A stretch of 64,000 bases of DNA from JAVJSU01 sp040219275. GTDB taxonomy: Bacteria > Chloroflexota > Anaerolineae > Aggregatilineales > Phototrophicaceae. A program made the position numbers and the translations under genes. The notes beneath the pieces are model-generated. The model was not told the DNA's origin, searched no databases, and saw nothing but the letters and a program-made list of their open reading frames with translations. The stretch lies in NCBI GenBank assembly GCA_040219275.1, contig JAVJSU010000100.1:1-64000 (forward strand), written 5' to 3'. This document shows, one piece after another, positions 35,558 to 43,948 of the stretch (within the stretch, counting starts at the first letter, position 1; every line of letters begins with the position of its first letter).

Positions 35558-36277
35558 ATGTGCGATACCCACGAACATCATCACCACCACGATCATGACC
35601 ATCACCCTATGTCCCCGACGATCAACGGCAAGTCCGTCCATGAGACTCCGTTTTTGCTTATCGGGGTCGGTGGACCTGTCGGCACAGGTAAAACAACCTT
35701 AGTGGAGAAAATGTGCCAGATTCTTGCGCCTGATTATCGCATCGGGGTGGTGACCAATGATATTTACACGAAAGAAGATGCCCGCATCCTGACAGAATTG
35801 AGCGGATTAGACCCGTTACGAATTCTCGGTGTGGAAACAGGTGGTTGCCCGCATCACGCCATCCGTGATGATGTATCCGCTAATATCGAAGCCGTTGAAA
35901 CTTTGCTTGCCCGCAATGACGATCAACTTGATCTGATTTTCATTGAGAGCGGCGGCGATAATTTGGCGGCGAGCTTTAGCCCCGAACTGATTGACGTTGA
36001 AATCTACGTCATTGATGTCTCTGGTGGCGAGAAAATTCCGCGCAAAGGTGGACCCGGTATCATGCACTCTAATTTGCTTATAATCAATAAAATTGATCTC
36101 GCGCCGTATGTTGGGGCGAGCCTTGAGGTAATGGAAAGCGACTCACGGAAGATGCGTGATGAGCGTCCATTTCTGATGACGGATTTGCGAAACGGTGTGG
36201 GCATAACGGACTTGAAAGCGTGGATTGAGACTCAAATTACGATCAAGAAACAGGCGTTTGGCACAGAAATGGCGTAA
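35558..36277 (+). CDS. ureG: Urease accessory GTPase UreG with His-rich N-terminus
   Basis: This 239-residue SIMIBI GTPase drives nickel insertion into urease. It shows P-loop GPVGTGKTTL, TNDIYTKEDA, the nickel-binding VETGGCPHHAIRDD (Cys-Pro-His), FIESGGDNLAASFSPEL and NKIDLAP. The first 22 residues are histidine/aspartate-rich (10 His within residues 5-16), an extension often proposed to store nickel. No ureE, the usual nickel chaperone, is in this operon, so the extension may substitute. AAGGAG precedes the ATG. A strong hairpin follows the gene. Confidence 0.95.
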   Translation: MCDTHEHHHHHDHDHHPMSPTINGKSVHETPFLLIGVGGPVGTGKTTLVEKMCQILAPDYRIGVVTNDIYTKEDARILTELSGLDPLRILGVETGGCPHHAIRDDVSANIEAVETLLARNDDQLDLIFIESGGDNLAASFSPELIDVEIYVIDVSGGEKIPRKGGPGIMHSNLLIINKIDLAPYVGASLEVMESDSRKMRDERPFLMTDLRNGVGITDLKAWIETQITIKKQAFGTEMA

Positions 36278-36311
36278 TGCGGGTTCAGAGGGATTAACAA
36301 GATGCATAGAT

Positions 36312-36350
36312 AAGTGGGGATTGGGATATTCATTTACCCAATCCTCACTT
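36312..36350. terminator. Terminator between ureG and the convergent cNMP-binding gene
   Basis: AAGTGGGGATTGGG (36312-36325) pairs with CCCAATCCTCACTT (36337-36350), 13 of 14 positions, with an 11-base loop. It sits between convergent genes and can serve both. Confidence 0.75.
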
Positions 36351-36364
36351 CTTTGTCGTTTACT

Positions 36365-38131
36365 TTATAGTGCAGGCGCTTTTTTGCTTACTGCGACGAG
36401 TTGTGCCACACGGGTTGCGACCTGTTTATCAATTTCTTCACGGCTCAACTCTGATGTATTGAGAAGCGCTTCAAATTGCTCACTATTGAGGCGCAATACC
36501 TCGACGTTGTTGATGGCGCGAACAGTCGCGGTTCGGGCGCTCTCTTGACGGGATGCAATCTCGCCGAAATACTCGCCAGCGCGTAAAATGGCAACGCGTC
36601 GTTCCCCGTCTGCGACCATTTCAAGCACTTCGACTTCACCGTGAGTCACGACGTAGAAGTCTCCGGCTGTATCGCCCTGTTGAATGATGGTTTGTCCGGC
36701 ATTGTATTTCTCAGCCGTGAGTTGTTCCGTCACGGAAGCAAGCTCACTATCGCTGAGTGAAGGCAGTGCCTTAGAGACATACTGTTGATAAATTCGACCT
36801 ACGCGCTCAGTCACATGCTTATCGATCTCATCACGGCTTAAGTCCGAACCGGATACCAGATCAGCAAATTCTTGATGATCCAACGCAAGCACTTCGACAA
36901 ATGACGTTGCACGCACGGTGGCGGTACGTGGCGCGTTCTTACGTAAGCCAATTTCACCAAAATAGTTTCCACTAGTGAGCGTCGCAACCACATGATCTCC
37001 GTCCGGCGTTTCTTCCACAACTTCCACTGTGCCTTTGGCTAGAATATAGAAATCATCGGCGATTTCGCCCTGCTTGATGATGACATCTCCCGCACGATAA
37101 TGCTTGGGTTCCAGTTGGGTTGAGACCTTCACCAATTCATCACGGGTCAGTGTGGGCAGTGCAATCGCCAGATATTTATCGTAGGCTTGACGTGCCACCA
37201 TCAGGAAGCCGATCACGGTCGGACCGACGACCAGCAAATTGTAGATGAAATGCAGGTAGGGGCGTGTGAGTAAGGATGAATTTATGGAAGGGAAGAACGT
37301 TCCGACCAATCCACCCCGCGCTAGAATACCGAATTTGCCGGCGGCAGAATAGAACGAGACCAGCGCAGGTTCTTTACCTAAGGGATGTGCAGTGATGATA
37401 TTTCCGTCCGCTACCGTTCCCCACAATTGCTTCGTGCCAGAGAAAACAAGGTCGTCATCAAAGAAATACAGATAGCTGATGAATAAATGCTCGAAGGTAT
37501 GAAGCACTAAAAATGACATGGCTATCCATAACCAGATACTTCGCGGAAACTTCGTCAATAATACGCCTGTGACCATCCAGCCAAATAGCTCAAAGACGAG
37601 ATGAACGACTTCAATATCTAATTGACCAAAAACGCCACATGCAGGTGGACCTGATATTGCAATACCACTGGAATTCAGGTTAGGGATACCTGTCGCGTCC
37701 GGCATGATGATATGACTTGCAGAAAGACTCGTGGCAGGGCTGTTTGGATCCCGCAATCCTGCTTCAATAGCGCGGGTTACATTGTCACCGCTGTCTACAG
37801 GGGGTGGACAGGCACTCGTACCGTCGAAAAATGATAACGCCCCGACCTGAGCAACGTGTTCGCCAAGATGTCCGATCTGCAACACGACAAACACCGCGAA
37901 TACCGCGATCCAACTATAGTGTTCGATTTTCCACAGGCTCTCAAAGAGCATCGTGGGAATCCAGGGCAATAGCGCGAACAACGCGATGATATATAACGGC
38001 TGTCCCATCAGTGTTAAGCCCACAACAGCCACAATGGATGCCATGGCGGTGCCGATGACGATACTATTGGGCACCCGCTGGAACACCGCTAAATTCATAA
38101 TGGAGCGAATATTTTGAACGATAGTCTGCAT
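36365..38131 (-). CDS. His-rich polytopic membrane protein with two cyclic-nucleotide-binding domains
   Basis: The N-terminal half (1-318) holds about six hydrophobic helices with paired acidic/His motifs in or beside membrane segments: HLGEHVAQ, DIEVVHLVFE, LHTFEHLF and YLHFIYN. These could bind heme or metal. The C-terminal half has two CNB domains (about 330-450 and 455-575) with phosphate-binding cassettes YFGEIGLRKNAPRTATVRA and YFGEIASRQESARTATVRA. Both keep FGE and the Arg-Thr-Ala-Thr motif, so cyclic-nucleotide binding is plausible. It is not a recognisable ion channel (no pore signature) and has no kinase or HTH output. A small one-helix protein gene lies 26 bases upstream. I do not know its function. 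Confidence 0.75.
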   Translation of the reverse strand: MQTIVQNIRSIMNLAVFQRVPNSIVIGTAMASIVAVVGLTLMGQPLYIIALFALLPWIPTMLFESLWKIEHYSWIAVFAVFVVLQIGHLGEHVAQVGALSFFDGTSACPPPVDSGDNVTRAIEAGLRDPNSPATSLSASHIIMPDATGIPNLNSSGIAISGPPACGVFGQLDIEVVHLVFELFGWMVTGVLLTKFPRSIWLWIAMSFLVLHTFEHLFISYLYFFDDDLVFSGTKQLWGTVADGNIITAHPLGKEPALVSFYSAAGKFGILARGGLVGTFFPSINSSLLTRPYLHFIYNLLVVGPTVIGFLMVARQAYDKYLAIALPTLTRDELVKVSTQLEPKHYRAGDVIIKQGEIADDFYILAKGTVEVVEETPDGDHVVATLTSGNYFGEIGLRKNAPRTATVRATSFVEVLALDHQEFADLVSGSDLSRDEIDKHVTERVGRIYQQYVSKALPSLSDSELASVTEQLTAEKYNAGQTIIQQGDTAGDFYVVTHGEVEVLEMVADGERRVAILRAGEYFGEIASRQESARTATVRAINNVEVLRLNSEQFEALLNTSELSREEIDKQVATRVAQLVAVSKKAPAL

Positions 38132-38157
38132 AATTGATATTTTCTCTTTCAGTGAAT

Positions 38158-38388
38158 TTAGTTACGCGCGGTGCTTTGTCGCATATTGCGAATCGCGTAG
38201 TAGAAAAATGTTCCAGTAACGATGATGGTAAAAACCATGATAATGCCCAATACGGGCAAACGATCTTGCCAATCGTCTTTGGTCACCGCACGTCCAACGG
38301 GTGTTTCTTGAGCTTCAACAACGGCAGTCATCATCAAAATCATACTGATACTGATGAGCCGCAGTAACAATCGTGATGTTCGGTTCAT
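38158..38388 (-). CDS. Small membrane protein cotranscribed with the cNMP-binding protein
   Basis: This 76-residue protein has an N-terminal signal or helix (LLLRLISISMILMMTAVVEAQ), a short acidic/basic linker and a second helix (LPVLGIIMVFTIIVTGTFFYY) with a positive C-terminus. AGGA lies seven bases before the ATG. It is 26 bases upstream of the His-rich membrane/CNB gene on the same strand, so it is probably a subunit or partner. No family is recognised. Confidence 0.7.
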   Translation of the reverse strand: MNRTSRLLLRLISISMILMMTAVVEAQETPVGRAVTKDDWQDRLPVLGIIMVFTIIVTGTFFYYAIRNMRQSTARN

Positions 38389-38619
38389 AGCGTAGTCCTA
38401 ATTTATGGAGGATAGAGCTTTTTAAACTTAGAATTAACGATATTTTCGATCGCTTGCATATATCTATGGTAAATCAATTTTTTGAATGATTCGTTAAGGT
38501 TGCTGACAATGTGGTTGAGGCTTTAGGAGGGTGTTGAACGATTATGATGCAAAGTGTCCTCGATATTTGGTGCGATATAGAGGTGATGTGTATACGGTCA
38601 TAATCATTGCAATGACATG

Positions 38620-38663
38620 ACCCCATCCGGAAAATTTATGTCGGCATAATTTCTGGATGGGGT
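38620..38663 (-). terminator. Terminator after the aldehyde dehydrogenase gene
   Basis: ACCCCATCC (38620-38628) pairs with GGATGGGGT (38655-38663), and partial pairing continues inward. It lies just downstream, on the minus strand, of the aldehyde dehydrogenase stop. Between it and 38389 no gene is visible; that stretch must carry the promoter of the small membrane protein. Confidence 0.65.
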
Positions 38664-38678
38664 AGTGCTAGTTGAATT

Positions 38679-40271
38679 TTACCCGATTGCGTCGCGTGAA
38701 TATTGATTGTCGATGATGCGCCAGATAAGAAGGGGATTTGCGTCTTTCAGCGCATCCGGTAGAAGATCATCCGGCAGATTTTGATAGGCAACCGGACGCA
38801 AAAAGCGTTTGATCGCGGTCATGCCCACTGAGGTTGAATTCGGGACAGTCGTCGCTGGATACGGTCCTCCGTGTACCATCGCATGGACAACTTCCACGCC
38901 TGTGGGATAGCCGTTGAACAGCACGCGCCCCGCTTTACTACTCAAAATGGTAACAACCAGTTGTGCGAGGTCTAGTTCAGCGTCACTCGCATGAATCGTC
39001 GCCGTGAGTTGCCCGCCTAGTGACTGAATAGCTGTAAGCAGTTGATTCATGTCATCGCAAAGCACAAACAGCGTCACGGGTCCGAAATGCTCTTCCTGCA
39101 ATGTGGGATCATCCAGAAAGGCGCTACCAGTTGTTTGCATAACGGTGTTGGCATAGCAAAATCCGGTATCGTTGACCACTTCGCCACCCGTAAACAGCGT
39201 CACCGAGTTTTTATCCTTAAGCGCAGATACCCCTTTTTGTAAGGATTGCTCTACGCCTTCATTCAGTAGAATTTGTGGCGCTTGCTCGCGCATTGCTCCC
39301 GCAACGTTTTCGATAAACTGCTTGCCTTCCGGTGAATCTAGTAGGAAGAATAATCCCGGATTCGTGCAAAATTGCCCTGAGCCGAGCGTCACAGAGCCAG
39401 TCACACCGCTTACAAGATCAGAGGTGCGCGTTGCGAGGGCATCTGGCAAAATCACTACGGGATTAATACTGCCCATTTCTGCATAAACCGGAATGGGTGT
39501 GGGGCGGGAAGTCGCAGTATCAAAAATCGCCCGACCACCGCGCAATGATCCGGTAAAACCGACTGCCGCCAGATCAGGATGTTTGACCAAAGTTTGCCCG
39601 ACTTCGATCCCCGTTCCCTGTAGAAGCGAAAAATACCCCTGTGGAAATTCGCATTTTTCGATGGCGCGATGAATAGCTTGCGCGACCAACTCGGAAGTTG
39701 CTGGGTGACTCGGATGCCCTTTAGCAATCACCGGACAGCCCGCCGCAAATGCTGAGGCGGTATCTCCACCCGCAACGCCAAACGCAAGCGGAAAATTATT
39801 CGGCGTGAAGACCGCAACCGGACCAATAGGGCGCAACATCTGTCGAATATCAGGGCGGGGCGCAGGCGTACGATCAGGTAGGGCGGTATCAATGATCGCA
39901 TTGACATATGAGCCTTCGCGCACATGAGCGGCAAATGCCCGCAACTGATTGGTTGTGCGTCCCCGTTCCCCTGTCAGGCGGGGTAATCCGAGTGCGGTTT
40001 CGCCGTCGCATACCGTTAATAATTCATCACCAATCGCTTCGATTTCGTCGGCGACAGTTTCCAGAAAATGTGCCAGCTTTTCTGCTGAATAGTGGCGGGT
40101 TTGTGCGAAGGCTTCCGCCGCATGATTGACTGCCTTATTGACTTCTTCTGTGCTGGCATCCGCGAAGATGGTTTTTCCGTTTGCTTTAGTGCGTGGATCT
40201 ACGCTAGAGAAATGCGCGTCGTTTTCCTGTCGCCATGTACCAGCGATTAAGTGCTGTCCTGTAATTGTCAT
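38679..40271 (-). CDS. Aldehyde dehydrogenase, alpha-ketoglutarate semialdehyde dehydrogenase type
   Basis: This 530-residue NAD(P)-dependent aldehyde dehydrogenase has VFTPNNFPLAFGVAGGD, AKGHPSHPATSE, the general base in YAEMGSINPVV and catalytic Cys in GSGQFCTNPGLFF. The later HFGPVTLFV and HAMVHGGPYPATT match the 2,5-dioxovalerate (alpha-ketoglutarate semialdehyde) branch. That enzyme makes 2-oxoglutarate, the last step of Weimberg-type pentose, galactarate or hydroxyproline degradation. GGGGGA precedes the ATG. It follows an FAH-family gene by six bases, and that pair supports the pathway assignment. Confidence 0.88.
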   Translation of the reverse strand: MTITGQHLIAGTWRQENDAHFSSVDPRTKANGKTIFADASTEEVNKAVNHAAEAFAQTRHYSAEKLAHFLETVADEIEAIGDELLTVCDGETALGLPRLTGERGRTTNQLRAFAAHVREGSYVNAIIDTALPDRTPAPRPDIRQMLRPIGPVAVFTPNNFPLAFGVAGGDTASAFAAGCPVIAKGHPSHPATSELVAQAIHRAIEKCEFPQGYFSLLQGTGIEVGQTLVKHPDLAAVGFTGSLRGGRAIFDTATSRPTPIPVYAEMGSINPVVILPDALATRTSDLVSGVTGSVTLGSGQFCTNPGLFFLLDSPEGKQFIENVAGAMREQAPQILLNEGVEQSLQKGVSALKDKNSVTLFTGGEVVNDTGFCYANTVMQTTGSAFLDDPTLQEEHFGPVTLFVLCDDMNQLLTAIQSLGGQLTATIHASDAELDLAQLVVTILSSKAGRVLFNGYPTGVEVVHAMVHGGPYPATTVPNSTSVGMTAIKRFLRPVAYQNLPDDLLPDALKDANPLLIWRIIDNQYSRDAIG

Positions 40272-40277
40272 AGTGAT

Positions 40278-41150
40278 CTATTTTCCCCCTACGATATGAA
40301 CCGTATTTATTAATTTGCCAATCGGGTCTATTGTAATACGGATCACATCGCCCGCCTGCAATGTAAAGTTATCCGGCGGAACAACCCCTGTGCCGGTCAT
40401 CAGAAATACCCCGAACGAAAATGTTTTACACCGTACTAGAAAATCGAGTAGCTCCGGTAATGTGCGGTTTAACTGTGCGGTGCTCGTCTCGCCGGAGAAA
40501 CTCACTGTACCCCCGCGCTCAATTTCAATCTGGATGGTGACCTGCGCCCATGAGGTGGCATCCGGCTGTAACCAGATGCGCGGACCTAATGCACACGCAT
40601 CGTCATAGACCTTCGCCTGTGGCAAATAGAGGGCGTTCGCACCTTCAATATCACGCGAACTCATATCGTTGCCAATCGTAAAACCGATCACTTCTTTATG
40701 ACCGTTTATGACAACTGTAAGCTCTGGCTCCGGCACAGACCATGTTGCGTCGGCACGAATACCCACATAATCGCCTGTGCTGACGGTTTCGTATCCCAGT
40801 GCTTTCCAGAATATTTCGGGACGTTCCGCCGCATAAACGCGTGTGTAAATTGTGCTATTGTCTGATTCGCGTTCGCGGGCTTCTTCGCTTTGTTTATAGG
40901 TCACGCCTGCCGCCCAGATCGGTTGTTGATCCAGCAAGCCAGCAAGAGTTTGCGCCGTGTCTGCGGGTAGGGTGTCTGTGATTGCGCTGTCTAATTTAGC
41001 AATCAATTCAGATGCGCGTACAGTTTGTAGAAGCCAACCAAACGACGGAATCATGTTTCCATCAAGTGCATATAAATGTGTATCTTTTTGGTATCCGAGT
41101 TTTGGTTGCCCATTCTCCTGATACCCGAAAAGGAAATAATTTTCGTTCAT
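40278..41150 (-). CDS. Fumarylacetoacetate hydrolase family, probable 2-keto-3-deoxypentonate dehydratase
   Basis: This 290-residue FAH-fold enzyme has the acidic metal ligands in SVPEPELTVVING, GFTIGNDMSSRDIEG and YDDACALGPRI, plus LMTGTGVVPPDNFTL and GDVIRITIDPIGKL. FAH-family dehydratases convert 2-keto-3-deoxy-pentonates to alpha-ketoglutarate semialdehyde. The next gene encodes the dehydrogenase for exactly that product. Pathway assignment rests on that context; a true FAH hydrolase is less likely. AAGGA precedes the ATG by eight bases. Upstream pathway genes (sugar dehydrogenase, lactonase, sugar-acid dehydratase) are not adjacent. Confidence 0.82.
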   Translation of the reverse strand: MNENYFLFGYQENGQPKLGYQKDTHLYALDGNMIPSFGWLLQTVRASELIAKLDSAITDTLPADTAQTLAGLLDQQPIWAAGVTYKQSEEARERESDNSTIYTRVYAAERPEIFWKALGYETVSTGDYVGIRADATWSVPEPELTVVINGHKEVIGFTIGNDMSSRDIEGANALYLPQAKVYDDACALGPRIWLQPDATSWAQVTIQIEIERGGTVSFSGETSTAQLNRTLPELLDFLVRCKTFSFGVFLMTGTGVVPPDNFTLQAGDVIRITIDPIGKLINTVHIVGGK

Positions 41151-41357
41151 TGTTAAAGTCCTTAAGGTGTTGTCGCAACCATAATTTACATGATCCTATA
41201 TTATCCTGAAACAAGTGATGATGATAGCTAATGCCCGCAGACTTAAATAGGAACGAATTACCTCTGTATGCCTATAAAATATCACTTGAAAACGTTAATG
41301 AACTCTTGTAAGCTAATCTGTCCCTTTTTGACCAAACATATACGGAGATAAGCCCTG

Positions 41358-43712
41358 ATGATCGTCGGCATGGACTTCGGCACGACTAATTCCGGTATGT
41401 CGGTGTTTGATGGTGAGCGTTTGCACCTCATCCCCTTAGATCCAACCAATAAAAATCCTTATGTTGCCCGCACCGCTATGTATATCACCAATGCCCGTTC
41501 TGTACACATCGGGCGCGATGCGGTCAATACCTATTACGATCAAAACCTTAACCGTCCATTTAAACTAGAACGGGTGCGCGTCGGTGAGGTCGAAATGACC
41601 TTCGCCGAGATCGGCACGTTCATCAAAGATGTGTATATTGAGAAAGATGTCTATTCACCCGGACGGCTGTTTCTATCGTTCAAGATGGGACTCTCCGCCA
41701 ATAATTATCTCGGTACGGTGGTCGGTACAGATTACTATTTTCTGGAAGACATTATCGCCACTTATCTCTATACCACCCGTCGCCGTGCAGAAGAACATCT
41801 CGGTTGTGAACTAGACACCATCGTTTTAGGTCGTCCGGTGCGTTACTCCGATGATGAGACGCAAAATAAAGTGGGGCAGGAACGCTTACTTCAGGCGGCA
41901 TTTCGCGCAGGCTATAAAACCGTTTATCTGCAATATGAGCCGATTGCGGCGGCGTATCATTACGAAACAGGCATTAGTGAAGAACAAAACGTGCTGGTCT
42001 TCGATTTTGGTGGTGGTACGCTGGATATCAGCATCATGCGGTTGGGTAATCCGAAAACTAGACAGGTGCTAGCGACGGGCGGTATTCCGATTGCAGGTGA
42101 TATATTTGACCGAAAAATTGTGCGCCACAAATTCCCCAAACATTTCGGCGAAGGCAGTACGTATATTCACGGGCATAACGAATTGCCCATTCCGCCGAGT
42201 TTTTATGATGCGTTTGAAGATTGGCAGACCTTGCTTCAATTGCAAATGCCAGATCGGATTGAGCAACTCAAATTGATCGCGCAGATGTCCAAAAACAAAA
42301 AAGTTCAGGCGCTCGTTCAACTCATCAGCAGTAGTTATGCGCTAAAAATGTACGACCTCGCGGAAACGTCCAAACGTACTGTTTCTGATAGTATTGTCAC
42401 GCCGATTCGATTTTCAGGACCCGGTTTTTCCGTCGCAGATTCGCTCACCCGTGCTGAATTTGAACAGTTGATCCGCTCTGATGTGCGCGACATCGCACAA
42501 CGGCTGGATCAGGTTATTGTCGAAGCGGGCTTAAAGCCAGAACAGATTGATGCGGTCATTCGTACAGGTGGGTCATCGCAGATTCCGTTGTTTATTCAGA
42601 TGCTAGAAGCCCGTTTTGGGGCGGATAAAGTGCTCGATATTGACACGTTTAGCAGTGTGACTTCAGGCTTAGGCGTGATGGCGCATGAACTTGAGCAGGG
42701 GCGTAGTCTGCTGAAAGCGCATCATGCTGAAGATTATCCACCGGCAGAGTATCTAAAATCGACCCACGAAGGTGGCATCCCCACGCTCGATTTTGACACG
42801 CTGACCAAATATATTGATCTCACAGAAGGGCACGATATTCAGATTGACGAGGCGCATGTGGTGCTTCATATGCGTGATGATCTGATCTGCGCGGTAGAAA
42901 CCGGAGATCAAGAGGTAACACTCAACAACGCGAATTCACCGGCGGGTATCATCCCTGTGGAAGCTCAGGTAGTGCTGATGACAACCGATTATCGTGTACT
43001 CGTCAAAACAGCCCGTCAGCTTGCCAGTATGGAAACACTCGGTCTGAGCTTCGAAGACTCTGAAGGGTTTCATCAGGATGATTTTGGTAATGAGACGATT
43101 TGCGCGATAAACAAATGGAACGAATTACAGGATGCCGATCAGCTGATTATCGTGACGGATCGCGGGTATGGTCGTGCTTTTATGGGCAAGACGATGCTAG
43201 AAAATTTGCTTCGTCCCGTTCCCTATCAGATGACCCGTGTGAAGGGCAATCCGGTGGCGTTAATCGGTACGAATGTAGATAGCCATATCTTGATTCTCAG
43301 TAGTAGCGGGCGCGTGGTACGCCTACGTGCTAATCATGTGCAATTATTAGAAGAACGCTTGATGAAGTTTTCGACAAGTGTCAGCGTGGTTGATGCGCTT
43401 GCACTTCATCCGGCACAGATGAATGCCGATCTTACGCTTGTCACCGCAACGGGCTATGTAAAACGTGTCTCGATGAATGATATTCCAGTTTCATCGGAGA
43501 TTAACATGGGCGGAGAAAAAATCCTCAGTCGGACGAACGCTATCGGAATGATAATTTACGATCCACATTCACCCATTTATGTCCTCACGTCGCAACGCAT
43601 GATTCTCCTTGAGGATAACATGGTTACACGCTCATCCCCTGACGAAACCACCGACCACAAGCTGATGCAACTTCGCAAAAATGAACACATACTCAACATT
43701 AGCCAACGCTGA
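41358..43712 (+). CDS. Hsp70-like ATPase fused to a GyrA C-terminal-like beta-pinwheel
   Basis: Residues 1-455 form an actin/Hsp70-type ATPase similar to the YegD group: phosphate-1 GMDFGTTNSGMSVFD, phosphate-2 LVFDFGGGTLDIS (about 212-225) and adenosine motif IRTGGSSQIPLF (about 400). After a linker, residues about 500-784 consist of repeated blades resembling the DNA-gyrase/topoisomerase IV subunit A C-terminal domain: LIIVTDRGYGRAF (about 595), ILILSSSGRVVRLRANHV (about 644) and LTLVTATGYVKRVSMNDI (about 692). No GyrA-box or topoisomerase catalytic domain is seen, and the Hsp70 substrate-binding domain is absent. GGAGAT precedes the ATG. It may couple ATP cycling to DNA or other polyanion binding; function is unknown. 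Confidence 0.8.
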   Translation: MIVGMDFGTTNSGMSVFDGERLHLIPLDPTNKNPYVARTAMYITNARSVHIGRDAVNTYYDQNLNRPFKLERVRVGEVEMTFAEIGTFIKDVYIEKDVYSPGRLFLSFKMGLSANNYLGTVVGTDYYFLEDIIATYLYTTRRRAEEHLGCELDTIVLGRPVRYSDDETQNKVGQERLLQAAFRAGYKTVYLQYEPIAAAYHYETGISEEQNVLVFDFGGGTLDISIMRLGNPKTRQVLATGGIPIAGDIFDRKIVRHKFPKHFGEGSTYIHGHNELPIPPSFYDAFEDWQTLLQLQMPDRIEQLKLIAQMSKNKKVQALVQLISSSYALKMYDLAETSKRTVSDSIVTPIRFSGPGFSVADSLTRAEFEQLIRSDVRDIAQRLDQVIVEAGLKPEQIDAVIRTGGSSQIPLFIQMLEARFGADKVLDIDTFSSVTSGLGVMAHELEQGRSLLKAHHAEDYPPAEYLKSTHEGGIPTLDFDTLTKYIDLTEGHDIQIDEAHVVLHMRDDLICAVETGDQEVTLNNANSPAGIIPVEAQVVLMTTDYRVLVKTARQLASMETLGLSFEDSEGFHQDDFGNETICAINKWNELQDADQLIIVTDRGYGRAFMGKTMLENLLRPVPYQMTRVKGNPVALIGTNVDSHILILSSSGRVVRLRANHVQLLEERLMKFSTSVSVVDALALHPAQMNADLTLVTATGYVKRVSMNDIPVSSEINMGGEKILSRTNAIGMIIYDPHSPIYVLTSQRMILLEDNMVTRSSPDETTDHKLMQLRKNEHILNISQR

Positions 43713-43948
43713 TCGTCGTTGCGCGCTCCTATTAACAAGAAATTTTGCGAAACGTAAATCGAAAAGCGATTAAACGCTTACCCTTCGCCATCCATATATT
43801 CGACTCGCATACAATTTACGCAAAATACACAAAAAATTCATAATTATTAACCACCAAACATAGGATCACATGTTACAATTTAGGCGGAGAGTTTAATAAT
43901 AATTACACATGACAGATTGTTTCCTTACGATCTGCCTAAGAGGGTTAA

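Noticed and set aside
36365..38131. Cyclic-nucleotide-gated ion channel
   Set aside because: No selectivity-filter or voltage-sensor pattern in the membrane region; the helices instead carry paired His/Glu motifs.
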